Below, one piece after another: positions 1 through 7,883 of a DNA stretch of 37,485 nucleotides. A program made the translations under genes and the position numbers. Within the stretch, counting starts at the first letter, position 1; each line of letters begins with the position of its first letter. The notes below the pieces were generated by a model. It did not search any database, was not told where the DNA came from, and saw only the letters and a list, made by a program, of their open reading frames with translations. Location: NCBI GenBank assembly GCA_050252335.1, contig JBFWLB010000023.1:1-37485 (forward strand), in the 5' to 3' direction. This DNA comes from Berkiella_A sp050252335 (GTDB lineage: Bacteria > Pseudomonadota > Gammaproteobacteria > Berkiellales > Berkiellaceae).

Positions 1-20
1 ACACGACGCTCTTCCGATCT
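1..20 (+). other. Illumina adapter remnant at contig end
   Basis: The first 20 bases are identical to the 3' end of the Illumina TruSeq read-1 adapter, which ends in GCTCTTCCGATCT. This is known library sequence and not genomic DNA. Biological sequence therefore starts at about base 21, and the window begins at the end of an assembled contig. The open frame running through these bases into the next gene has no meaning. Confidence 0.96.
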
Positions 21-22
21 TC

Positions 23-994
23 ATGCAACATCAAAAACTATCCAATGAAGAAAAGGCGCAATGCTATTTCTCTCTGGGTAAAATATTTCGTGATTGTAAT
101 ATTATTGATCAAGCAATCGATCATTATAGTGTTGGTAATTTTTTCAAACATAAAACGCATTCATTTAATGTCAGTCAATACACGCAAAAAATTGATTCCA
201 TTATTAAGCTATTCCCTGAATCAATATTCTCTGCGCAACGTGAGGCCAGCGAACAAACCCCGATTTTCATCATTGGAATCCCTCGTTCTGGTAAAACACT
301 GGTTGAAAAATGCTTATCAAAGCATAAAAAGGTGTTTGCCTTAGAGGAATTTGGCATGATTGACAAACTGGTTTTTAATTCTGGCAGAGAGAATCATTAT
401 ATAAATTTATTCTCAGATATGAAGAGAGATTTAACGATAGCACTCACAGAGAACTTAGCCACGCATTACAAAAAACAAATGGCCATGCGTACTAGAAGCT
501 ATCTCAAAAATAGCATTTTTGAGATAGCTTCTACTCAAGCCTTTGACTATTTTACAGATACAACACCATGCAACTTTAGATATTTAGGTTTTATTGGCAT
601 GATGTTTCCAAATGCAAAACTTATTCATATTGTGAGAGATCCATTGGATCATATTTTACAAATATTCTTTAAATATTTCTCTACAGGCAATTTCTGGGCT
701 TATGATATTGCTAATATCGTTCAATATTATATCGAATATCGACGCATTATGACCTATTGGGAAAAAACCTTGCCACTTGACATAAAAACCATCCAATATG
801 AATCTCTTATCCAAGAACCTGCCAAGACTATTCAGGATATCTATGAATTTACCGGCTTAGGCAATGAAATGCCAGAAGGTATAAAGCAATTTCAAGATGT
901 ACTGCATGACAATGAAATTCATTTATGGCAGCAATATCAAAACTATTTTAGTCAATATAACTATCACTTAGAAAAGTTGAAGCTATTTTCTTGA
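23..994 (+). CDS. TPR-type sulfotransferase family protein, 5'-truncated
   Basis: Sulfotransferases of this family move a sulfuryl group from PAPS to an acceptor; the acceptor here is unknown. Residues 1-60 resemble the last helices of a TPR array (FSLGKIFRDCNIIDQAIDHY). Residues 80-92 form the PAPS-binding P-loop, with GIPRSGKT at 85-92; the usual Thr is Lys91. A second PAPS-contact region follows at about 198-220 (LIHIVRDPLDHI). Family members usually have a longer N-terminal TPR region, and the gene runs into adapter sequence, so the ATG at 23 is probably an internal Met and the 5' end is missing. Codons 158-170 are encoded by a palindromic repeat that looks inserted between two conserved blocks. 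The 3' end overlaps the convergent mutL by 31 bp. In pathogens and symbionts such genes often modify surface glycans, but that role is inference. Confidence 0.8.
   Translation: MQHQKLSNEEKAQCYFSLGKIFRDCNIIDQAIDHYSVGNFFKHKTHSFNVSQYTQKIDSIIKLFPESIFSAQREASEQTPIFIIGIPRSGKTLVEKCLSKHKKVFALEEFGMIDKLVFNSGRENHYINLFSDMKRDLTIALTENLATHYKKQMAMRTRSYLKNSIFEIASTQAFDYFTDTTPCNFRYLGFIGMMFPNAKLIHIVRDPLDHILQIFFKYFSTGNFWAYDIANIVQYYIEYRRIMTYWEKTLPLDIKTIQYESLIQEPAKTIQDIYEFTGLGNEMPEGIKQFQDVLHDNEIHLWQQYQNYFSQYNYHLEKLKLFS
493..533. repeat. 41-bp palindromic element, copy 1, inside a CDS
   Basis: Perfect inverted repeat: 493-511 pairs with 515-533, 19-bp arms and a 3-nt loop. The arm reads TAGAAGCTATCTCAAAAAT. Related copies lie at 7836-7883 and 13119-13159. 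Counting the element as 494-532 (39 bp), it is flanked by ACT on both sides, which could be a 3-bp target duplication. 39+3 bp equals 14 codons, so the reading frame of the sulfotransferase is kept. The encoded peptide (RSYLKNSIFEIAS) lies between conserved segments where I expect a shorter linker in the family. Confidence 0.85.
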
Positions 995-2718
995 ATTTCT
1001 TGAATAAGCGCATCCTTTTCTAAACGGATCCAAGGTCCTTTTGCCGTTTGTGATAACCATTGTATGAAGAAAGGCTCTAACCAATCATGTGGGATCTTGA
1101 AAACAGCCTGTGCATCCACATAGGAAAGTAATACTTCTTTGATTGCAGGCAAATGCTTATTTTCTAAAACACAAATATGCGCTACGATTTCTAGAACATC
1201 ATTCACATCAATAAAAAACGGTATATGTGTAATAACCGCCTTTTCCCCTGTTTGATGTATTTCAAAACCCACAGCGTCTAACCCAGTTATTGTTTCAACA
1301 ACATCACACACGATAGGCAATTCAATTGGAAATAAAACTGCTTTCTTCATCTCTAAGGCTAAAGAAGTACTTATGAAGTGAAAGAATAATTTAGACTGCG
1401 CTTGTACCAAATCACACACATAAATATATTTCTCTTGCTGAATTATAAAAAATCGTAGCTCAACATTCCTAGAAGGAATAACAGAAGATCTTATCTCATG
1501 TATTTTAGGCAAAATAGCGCTTTGCTGCACGGCAACATTTTTTTGTTGCCGTTGTAGATAGCTATCATAAGAATCATAGCTACGATGAATCGCAGCAGTA
1601 GAAAAAACTGAAGGAGAAGAAGAAAATGCGCTCTCTGAATGCCCCCCATCTATTTGTCTATCAATAGATTCTGTTACTTTTATCGATTCCATGGGTATTG
1701 CTTCAATAGCAACAGGCGCGGTTAGCAATGCTTCCTTAATACATTTTTCAATAAAATCATGCACCCATGCGGCTTCAACAAAACGTATCTCATGCTTTGT
1801 TGGGTGTACATTTACATCAACCTGTTCACAAGGTAACTCCAAATAAAGCGCATAACTGGGATAGAGATCTGAACGCTCATGTCCCATCAAACGATATGCG
1901 TTTTTAATGGCATGATTGATCAATTTGTCTCGTACCATTCTTTTATTCACAAAGAAATATTGGTTGTCTGCTTGCCTTTTGGCAACATCAACCAGCCCTA
2001 CCCACCCCCATAAGCGCATTGCTTGGTAAGTAACGTCTATCGGAATGGCATGCTCTAAGAAATTTGAACCGCAGACACCTTTAATACGTGATAATTTACT
2101 TTGATCGCTGGTTGCTGGAGCATAAGATTTGAATCTACGCTGATTACTTTTGAAAGAGAATCCAACCTCAAAATCACTGAGTACAAATTTCTTATACACT
2201 TCCAATAGATGATAAAGCTCTGTTTTCTCACTTTTTAAGAACTTTCTACGCACGGGAACGTTATAAAATAAATCTCTCATTTCTATGGTGGTGCCAATAG
2301 GATGACTGGTAGGCAAGATTTGTGTATCTTGTGATTGCTCTGTACGTAGCTCCCATGCTGAACTTGTGTCATCAGAATGTTGAGAAATTAACCTCATTTT
2401 TGCAACGCTTGATATACTGGCTAATGCTTCTCCTCTAAAACCCAAACTATCAATACAAAAGAGATCTTCTAGGTGCTGAATCTTACTGGTGGCATGTCTA
2501 TCCAAGGCTAAAGCTAAGTCATCTTTTGCAATACCGCAACCATTATCTTTAATTCGGATCAACCCCATACCCGCATTCTCAACCTCAATGTCAATTCTCG
2601 TTGCGCCAGCATCCAAACTATTTTCAACACATTCTTTGAGCACAGAAGCAGGACGCTCAATGACTTCTCCTGCTGCAATTTGATTTGCCAATAAAGAAGA
2701 AAGCTTTTTAATTCGCAA
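964..2718 (-). CDS. mutL: DNA mismatch repair protein MutL
   Basis: MutL links mismatch recognition by MutS to strand incision and UvrD unwinding. The N-terminal GHKL ATPase is clear: QIAAGEVIERPASVLKE with Glu29 and Asn33, DNGCG at 58-62, and GFRGEAL at 93-99. A transducer domain follows (VNVHPTKHEIRF near 305-317), then a low-conservation linker of about 350-410 and a C-terminal dimerisation domain. I see no DQHAxxER endonuclease motif, which fits gammaproteobacterial MutL proteins that rely on MutH. 584 residues is close to E. coli (615). The start is supported by an AAGGGGA ribosome-binding site just upstream. It is the last gene of the orn-nnr-tsaE-amiB-mutL series, 51 bp after amiB, matching the E. 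coli order tsaE-amiB-mutL. Its 3' end overlaps the convergent sulfotransferase gene. Confidence 0.97.
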   Translation of the reverse strand: MRIKKLSSLLANQIAAGEVIERPASVLKECVENSLDAGATRIDIEVENAGMGLIRIKDNGCGIAKDDLALALDRHATSKIQHLEDLFCIDSLGFRGEALASISSVAKMRLISQHSDDTSSAWELRTEQSQDTQILPTSHPIGTTIEMRDLFYNVPVRRKFLKSEKTELYHLLEVYKKFVLSDFEVGFSFKSNQRRFKSYAPATSDQSKLSRIKGVCGSNFLEHAIPIDVTYQAMRLWGWVGLVDVAKRQADNQYFFVNKRMVRDKLINHAIKNAYRLMGHERSDLYPSYALYLELPCEQVDVNVHPTKHEIRFVEAAWVHDFIEKCIKEALLTAPVAIEAIPMESIKVTESIDRQIDGGHSESAFSSSPSVFSTAAIHRSYDSYDSYLQRQQKNVAVQQSAILPKIHEIRSSVIPSRNVELRFFIIQQEKYIYVCDLVQAQSKLFFHFISTSLALEMKKAVLFPIELPIVCDVVETITGLDAVGFEIHQTGEKAVITHIPFFIDVNDVLEIVAHICVLENKHLPAIKEVLLSYVDAQAVFKIPHDWLEPFFIQWLSQTAKGPWIRLEKDALIQEIQENSFNFSK

Positions 2719-2769
2719 TGAATCTTCCCCTTTGTCTATAAGATAAGTAGTTACTGCTCATATTGTGCC

Positions 2770-4212
2770 TTAACCTACCGACGATGCAGTGGGGATTTTG
2801 AGCTGCTGCCCCACTTGGAGAATATGAGATTTCAAACGGTTATGCGACACAATCGCTGTTGTGCTGGTTTTATACTGAAGTGCTATTTTCTGCAAAGTCT
2901 CACCTGATTTGACTTCATGTATTTTAGGCGCTTTATGTACTTTTGCGATTTGTCCCCCATCTATTTTAGGCGCGGATTTATTCAAAGGTTGTCCACGACG
3001 CGCAAAATATGCTTTTACCCCCTCTAATAATGCACTCGCTATTTTTTCCTGGTGAGCTGCTTTGCGTAGATTTTCTTCCCCAATATGATTAGAAATAAAG
3101 CCGACCTCTACCAAAATAGAAGGGATATCTGGTGATTTTAAAACCGCAAAGCCCGCTTGCTGCACAGAAGCCTTATGCAAATTAGTCACACGTCCTAAAC
3201 TATTTAAGACAGCATCGCCTAACTCATAACTTGCCGCCTTTGTTGCAGATTGAGATAAGTCAAGCAGCACCTGCGCCAATACATCCCCTTTGTCATCTAA
3301 ACTGATACCACCAATTAAATCAGCTCTGTTCTCAGATTCTGCTAACCAACGAGCAGCCTCACTGCTCGCACCTTTCTCTGATAAAATAAAAACTGATGCG
3401 CCTGTTGCTTTTGAATCTTTAAATGAATCGGCATGTATCGACACAAAAAGATCGGCACCTTGTGCTCTTGCTTTGTTGATTCTCTGTCGCAATCCAACGT
3501 AATAGTCACCATTTCGAATCAGAAAGGCTTGTAACCCAGGTGTTTCATTTACCTTTCTTTCTAGCATTCTTGCAACTTGCAACACAATATCTTTTTCTTT
3601 TGTTTTAAATTTTCTACCCACAGCACCTGGATCTTCTCCACCATGCCCTGGATCAATAGCAACAATATAGCGCTTATTATTCTGTTGTTTTTGGGGTCGT
3701 TTAATAGGCGTCGGTAATGACGATGATACTTCTGGTACTGACATTATCTGCTGGGCATTCTTTTCTATACCCTTTTCTACACTTCTTTTCGTTGTATTTT
3801 CTAAATCAAGAACCAATCGATGGCCATAAGTTTTGTTGGGGGCCAATATAAAACTTTTTGGTTTAGCTGCCTCATGTAATTCAAAAACAACGCGTAGATC
3901 ATGCGTATCACGCACCCCATACCTAAAATTTTTAATATTAGAGTCACTCAATTGCGGCGAGCCTTTAGCCTTCCAATGAGCATTCTTGAAATCAACTACA
4001 ACACGATTTGGATTGCTTAAAGTAAATAATTTATATTCAACTTGATCAGAAATATCAAACACAATACGCGTATTGTCAGGTGCCGCCCATACACGTGCCC
4101 CTTGAATAGTCGTAGCGCCAATGGCAAGGCGCATACCTAACAAGATCAACGTCATTGAGAAAAGGCAAAGACCTAAAAATGACTTAACGCTATATATTTT
4201 GTAACGCAACAT
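2770..4212 (-). CDS. amiB: N-acetylmuramoyl-L-alanine amidase with AMIN and LysM domains (AmiB type)
   Basis: This periplasmic zinc amidase cleaves the peptide stem from MurNAc to split septal peptidoglycan. Numbering from the upstream ATG at 4224: membrane/signal segment 14-37, AMIN domain about 38-142 (septal targeting), Ser/Pro/Lys linker 143-185, Amidase_3 domain about 186-408, LysM domain about 435-478 (HEVKSGETLQKIA) for glycan binding. Visible zinc and catalytic residues are His194 (DPGHGG), His264 (VSIHAD) and Glu373 (LVEVGFISN). The insert with SEKGASSEAARWLAES is the region that in this family holds the autoinhibitory helix relieved by LytM-type activators. I chose the ATG at 4212 because AGAAAGG lies directly before it; the upstream ATG at 4224 lacks such a site. 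The gene overlaps the end of tsaE, suggesting translational coupling. The symbol rests on synteny with E. coli tsaE-amiB-mutL. Confidence 0.93.
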   Translation of the reverse strand: MLRYKIYSVKSFLGLCLFSMTLILLGMRLAIGATTIQGARVWAAPDNTRIVFDISDQVEYKLFTLSNPNRVVVDFKNAHWKAKGSPQLSDSNIKNFRYGVRDTHDLRVVFELHEAAKPKSFILAPNKTYGHRLVLDLENTTKRSVEKGIEKNAQQIMSVPEVSSSLPTPIKRPQKQQNNKRYIVAIDPGHGGEDPGAVGRKFKTKEKDIVLQVARMLERKVNETPGLQAFLIRNGDYYVGLRQRINKARAQGADLFVSIHADSFKDSKATGASVFILSEKGASSEAARWLAESENRADLIGGISLDDKGDVLAQVLLDLSQSATKAASYELGDAVLNSLGRVTNLHKASVQQAGFAVLKSPDIPSILVEVGFISNHIGEENLRKAAHQEKIASALLEGVKAYFARRGQPLNKSAPKIDGGQIAKVHKAPKIHEVKSGETLQKIALQYKTSTTAIVSHNRLKSHILQVGQQLKIPTASSVG

Positions 4213-4666
4213 TACCTTTCTCACTCATTGCTTGTATGTTCAATTTTCTGCCTTCTGCCATCATCTGAAAGTAAATCACCCAATCCGGTTGTGGCAAAAT
4301 ACGACTGTTCTCAAGTGGCCATTCAATTAAAAAATATGCTTCATCTTGAAAGTATTCTGCAATCCCCATTTCTTCCAATGCTACCTCATCTTGTAGTCTA
4401 TAGAGATCCATGTGATAAAGCAGTTGGCCTTGAAGCTCATAGGGTTCAACTAAGGTATAGGTTGGTGATTTTACTGTGCCATGAAAGGCAAGCCCATTCA
4501 AAAATCCTCGTGTAAACGTCGTTTTACCCGCACCTAAATCCCCTTTAAGAAAGATCACCAGTGAGTTTATATTGCTTTTCTCTAAGGCAATCACCAGCGT
4601 TTTAGCCAATGCCAAAACACTGGCCTCCTCTTTCAAAATATATTCTCGTTGCGCAAAATTTATCAT
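4190..4666 (-). CDS. tsaE: tRNA threonylcarbamoyladenosine biosynthesis ATPase TsaE
   Basis: TsaE is the small P-loop ATPase that works with TsaB and TsaD to form t6A at position 37 of ANN-decoding tRNAs. The Walker A motif is GDLGAGKTT at residues 42-50, followed by the family signature FTRGFLNGLAF and SPTYTLVEPYE (switch region), then MDLYRLQD and the Walker B-like YFLIEWPLE. 158 residues is normal for the family. Its start overlaps the nnr stop by 4 bp (ATGA) and its end overlaps amiB, so nnr-tsaE-amiB is almost certainly one transcript. The same order occurs in E. coli. TsaB and TsaD are not in this window. Confidence 0.96.
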   Translation of the reverse strand: MINFAQREYILKEEASVLALAKTLVIALEKSNINSLVIFLKGDLGAGKTTFTRGFLNGLAFHGTVKSPTYTLVEPYELQGQLLYHMDLYRLQDEVALEEMGIAEYFQDEAYFLIEWPLENSRILPQPDWVIYFQMMAEGRKLNIQAMSEKGNVALQNI

Positions 4667-6171
4667 GCACGAATACTTAATAATGATCGGATATGTAAAA
4701 ATAAATCACTAGCCATCATTCCTCTATCTCCTAACACCTGCTCTTGCTTTGCAGCTTGCCCATGCACAGCAACGCCGCATTGACTGGCATCTAAAAGAGA
4801 AAGGCCTTGGGCACACAAGCCAGCAATTACACCCGCTAAAACATCACCTGTACCCGCTGTTGCTAATACAGGCAATGCTTCGCTATATAAAAATGGTTGG
4901 CTATCTGCACTTTGAATAAGTGTGCCAGCGCCTTTTAAAACAATAACCCCACCCAATTTTTGATGCAGCGCTTCTATTGTACGAAGACGATCGGATTGTA
5001 CCTCAGCAATTGTATGATTGAGTAAACGACTGGCTTCACCCGGGTGGGGGGTTAAAATCCAATGAGGATTGTGCATGGGATCGCAAGCCAATAAATTTAA
5101 GGCATCGGCATCTACAATGAGTGGCTTATGAGGTACTGTTTTCACGATCGAGAAAACACGTTTTGACCATTTATTCTGTCCCAAACCAGGCCCTATCACG
5201 ATCACATCTGCTTTCTCAATGAGCGCTTCTAATTCTGAAAACTTTGCTAAGGGATAAATCATCAATTCAGGCGCCGCTCTTGCCATAAGTGGCAATGCTT
5301 CTGGCGCAACAACAACAGATACAAGACCCGCGCCACTACGATAAGCCGCTTCAGCACACAAACAAGCGGCACCACTATAATGGATCTCGCCCCCACCGAT
5401 AACCAACACATGACCATTTTGTCCTTTGTGTTGTGTGAGTTTTTTTAACGGTAGCTTCTCTTGTATTGTTTCATAATCAAAGCGGTATGCACGTGGTCGT
5501 ACAATACGATAGGCCGATTCATCTACGCCCAAAGCATCGAAATATAACTGCCCCAGGCAATCATAAGCTTCTGCACAGAATAGGCCTACTTTCAAACCAA
5601 CAAAGGTCACCGTAACATCTGCATTGATAGCAACCGTTGAGATTGTGCCCGTATCGGCATTTAAACCACTGGGCACATCTAAAGCAAAAACCCCAATCCG
5701 GTGCTGTGCTTTGGCTTGATTAATGATTTTAATTGCCTGAGTAAAAACGCTATCCAATTCATTTTGCAAGCCAGTACCTAAAATAGCGTCAACAACAACA
5801 TCAATCTCTAAAAAATCTATTTCTTCGAAGGAAGGCACAACATGTCCACAGCTTAGCCACGCTTCTCTTGCTTGCCGAGCTTCTACACTTAAGCGTTGTA
5901 CATCAATGAGCTTTAGATCACACACAGTAACATCTAAGCCCGCCGCTTGGGCAATTCGAGCGAAAACAAAGCCATCCCCCCCATTATTACCTGAACCACA
6001 GCATACAAGGATTTTCTGAGCAGTGGGCCAGCACTGCTTAAAAACCTTAAACGCTGCTTGTCCAGCACGACTCATCAAGGCATAAGCAGATATTTTCTCA
6101 AGCGCGATTGCCTCATGATCAATTTCTCTCACGACTTGGGTCGTATAAAGCGATGTTGGAAGGCTTTGCAT
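4663..6171 (-). CDS. nnr: Bifunctional NAD(P)H-hydrate epimerase / ADP-dependent NAD(P)H-hydrate dehydratase
   Basis: This enzyme repairs damaged NAD(P)H: the N-terminal YjeF_N half epimerises the hydrate and the C-terminal ribokinase-like half dehydrates the S form using ADP. The N-terminal domain spans about 1-220 with GSGNNGGDGF at 59-68. The C-terminal domain spans about 225-500, with GHVLVIGGG near 250 and the catalytic AGTGDVLAG at 439-447. 502 residues matches E. coli Nnr (515). It begins 3 bp after orn and overlaps tsaE by 4 bp. In E. coli queG separates orn from nnr; it is absent here. Confidence 0.96.
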   Translation of the reverse strand: MQSLPTSLYTTQVVREIDHEAIALEKISAYALMSRAGQAAFKVFKQCWPTAQKILVCCGSGNNGGDGFVFARIAQAAGLDVTVCDLKLIDVQRLSVEARQAREAWLSCGHVVPSFEEIDFLEIDVVVDAILGTGLQNELDSVFTQAIKIINQAKAQHRIGVFALDVPSGLNADTGTISTVAINADVTVTFVGLKVGLFCAEAYDCLGQLYFDALGVDESAYRIVRPRAYRFDYETIQEKLPLKKLTQHKGQNGHVLVIGGGEIHYSGAACLCAEAAYRSGAGLVSVVVAPEALPLMARAAPELMIYPLAKFSELEALIEKADVIVIGPGLGQNKWSKRVFSIVKTVPHKPLIVDADALNLLACDPMHNPHWILTPHPGEASRLLNHTIAEVQSDRLRTIEALHQKLGGVIVLKGAGTLIQSADSQPFLYSEALPVLATAGTGDVLAGVIAGLCAQGLSLLDASQCGVAVHGQAAKQEQVLGDRGMMASDLFLHIRSLLSIRA

Positions 6172-6174
6172 GTA

Positions 6175-6741
6175 TCACTGTCCTGTGGATTCAATCTCTA
6201 ATTTAAAGAAATTATCACGATAAAACTTAAGTTCTGCGATAGATTCTTTGATATCTTCCAAAGCAAGATGCGTTCCCGTTTTCACAATACCCTTGTGTAC
6301 AGTTGGCGCCCATATTTTAGCTAGTTCTTTAATAGTACTTACATCTAGATTACGATAATGAAAATAGGCTTCTAATTCTGGCATCCATTGATATAAAAAC
6401 CTTCTATCCTGATAAATTGTGTTACCACACATAGGGGATATTCTTTCACCAACATGCTGCTTAATAAAATCCAGCGTTAAGCGTTGTGCATCTTGCAAAG
6501 ATATTTTACTCTCTCGCACTCTCGCAACAAGGCCAGATTTTGTATGTTGATTTGTACACCATTCTCCCATTTTGCTTAAAACAGTTTCTGGTTGATAAAT
6601 AGCGATATTTGGGCCTTCTGCCACAAGCTCTAAATTACCATCTGTAATGATCGTCGCTATCTCTAAAATATGATCTACTTGTGGCTCAAGCCCTGTCATT
6701 TCTAAATCGACCCAAATAAAACGTTGGCTTTTACTTTCCAT
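6175..6741 (-). CDS. orn: Oligoribonuclease
   Basis: Orn is the 3'-5' exonuclease that degrades dinucleotides (including pGpG from cyclic-di-GMP) and completes mRNA turnover. It is a DEDDh nuclease: Asp12 and Glu14 in WVDLEMTGL, then later acidic residues, with the CGNTIYQDRRFL and HYRNLDVSTIKEL blocks typical of Orn, and the DIKESIAELKFYR ending. 188 residues is close to E. coli (181). A GGGGGAAAG ribosome-binding site precedes the ATG. It is the first gene of the minus-strand cluster leading to mutL and is divergent from psd. Confidence 0.97.
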   Translation of the reverse strand: MESKSQRFIWVDLEMTGLEPQVDHILEIATIITDGNLELVAEGPNIAIYQPETVLSKMGEWCTNQHTKSGLVARVRESKISLQDAQRLTLDFIKQHVGERISPMCGNTIYQDRRFLYQWMPELEAYFHYRNLDVSTIKELAKIWAPTVHKGIVKTGTHLALEDIKESIAELKFYRDNFFKLEIESTGQ

Positions 6742-6986
6742 TTTCTTTCCCCCAATTCAGCAATCAATGCACAGCTGAAGATTTATGTGCAAAGACTATA
6801 ATTAGTTTTCTAGCTTTTGGATAAAATTGATTACCTATTTTACCTCAGCCACAGCAATATCTTTAAATTAAAAATAAGCAAATCAGAGCCTTCTGAGATG
6901 CAATGCTTAAGTTTTATAAAAATATGGTATAAGATTGGGCTATCGCTACAAATTAGGTTGGTTAACTTTAAAATAAGGGTATATCT
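6742..6986. promoter_or_regulatory. Divergent promoter region between orn and psd
   Basis: This 245-bp gap separates two divergent gene starts and must hold both promoters. It is strongly AT-rich. A weak candidate for psd is TTAAGT at 6907-6912 with TAAGAT at 6930-6935 (17-bp spacer). A weak candidate for orn on the minus strand is TATAGT with TTATCC 18 bp upstream. I see no RNA gene or other coding sequence here. Confidence 0.35.
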
Positions 6987-7832
6987 GTGAGTGTTCCGTA
7001 TGATGTCTGGCGTCAATATTTGGTCCCTCAGCATGGCTTATCTCGCTTTGCAGGCTTACTTGCAAACTCAAAGCGACCTAAGCTTAAGAATCATTTAATT
7101 CGCTACTTTTTAAGTCGATACCATGTTGATATGTCTGAAGCACAGATTGAAGATCCCTATGCCTATAAATCCTTTAATGATTTTTTTACACGAAAGCTAA
7201 AAGAAGATGTCAGACCTATCTCAGAGAATCCTCAACATTTAATCTCACCCGCAGATTCTACACTGTATCAATTTGGTCGCATTGAAGAAGACACCTTATT
7301 ACGCGCCAAAAATCACGCTTATGTGCTGTCATCACTCCTTGGACGTAAAGATGATTTATCGCAAACCTTTAGCAATGGTCATTATTATTGCTTTTATCTA
7401 GCCCCCTACAATTATCACCGTGTGCATATGCCTTGCACAGGCAACTTATTAAAAATGCGCTACATTCCTGGACGTTTATTTTCAGTCAATCAATCAACAG
7501 CTGAGCATGTAGAGCATATTTTTGCACGCAATGAGCGTGTTGTTGCTTTTTTTGAAGGTGAGTGTGGAAAATTCGTGGTGATCTTGGTCGGGGCGATGCT
7601 GGTTGGAAATATACATACTAGCTGGATGGGAAAAGTGGCACCAGGCAATGATGGGCAAATGAAAGAAGTCGACTATAAACCAAATGCGGTCAAAATCGCA
7701 CGTGGTCAAGAAGTAGGACATTTTGCTATGGGCAGTACTGCGATTGTATTATTTGAAAATCATATCAAATCACTTGAAACACTTAAAAATAACCAAAGCA
7801 TTTTGATGGGTGAATCTATCGCTACTTTCTAA
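6987..7832 (+). CDS. psd: Phosphatidylserine decarboxylase proenzyme
   Basis: Psd makes phosphatidylethanolamine from phosphatidylserine at the inner membrane. The proenzyme cuts itself before a serine, which becomes the pyruvoyl group. That site is seen as Gly249-Ser250-Thr251 in HFAMGSTAIVLF; the family usually has LGST, so Met replaces Leu. The other self-processing residues are in ISPADSTLYQFG (Asp) and YNYHRVHMPCTG (His). 281 residues is close to the E. coli length (322, with a longer tail). The start is a GTG at 6987 with TAAGGG about 7 bases upstream. In E. coli psd lies downstream of orn and rsgA; here orn is divergent and rsgA is absent. The stop is followed within 4 bp by a palindromic element shared with the end of epmA. 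Confidence 0.96.
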   Translation: MSVPYDVWRQYLVPQHGLSRFAGLLANSKRPKLKNHLIRYFLSRYHVDMSEAQIEDPYAYKSFNDFFTRKLKEDVRPISENPQHLISPADSTLYQFGRIEEDTLLRAKNHAYVLSSLLGRKDDLSQTFSNGHYYCFYLAPYNYHRVHMPCTGNLLKMRYIPGRLFSVNQSTAEHVEHIFARNERVVAFFEGECGKFVVILVGAMLVGNIHTSWMGKVAPGNDGQMKEVDYKPNAVKIARGQEVGHFAMGSTAIVLFENHIKSLETLKNNQSILMGESIATF

Positions 7833-7835
7833 TTC

Positions 7836-7883
7836 TAGAAGCTGTCTCAAAATAAAAAGTTACTATTTTTGAGACAGCTTCTA
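7836..7883. repeat. Palindromic element, copy 2, between convergent gene ends
   Basis: Arms 7836-7852 and 7867-7883 are perfect 17-bp inverted repeats (TAGAAGCTGTCTCAAAA) around a 14-nt loop. The arms match copy 1 at 493-533 except for one base. The element fills the gap between the psd stop (7832) and the epmA stop, and its last three bases are the TAG stop of epmA read on the minus strand. It may act as a two-way transcription stop, but it has no classical T-tail outside the stem. Confidence 0.85.

Noticed and set aside
45..344. Alternative ORF of 99 residues overlapping the sulfotransferase gene
   Set aside because: It is in another frame of a clearly recognisable protein and shows no domain features.
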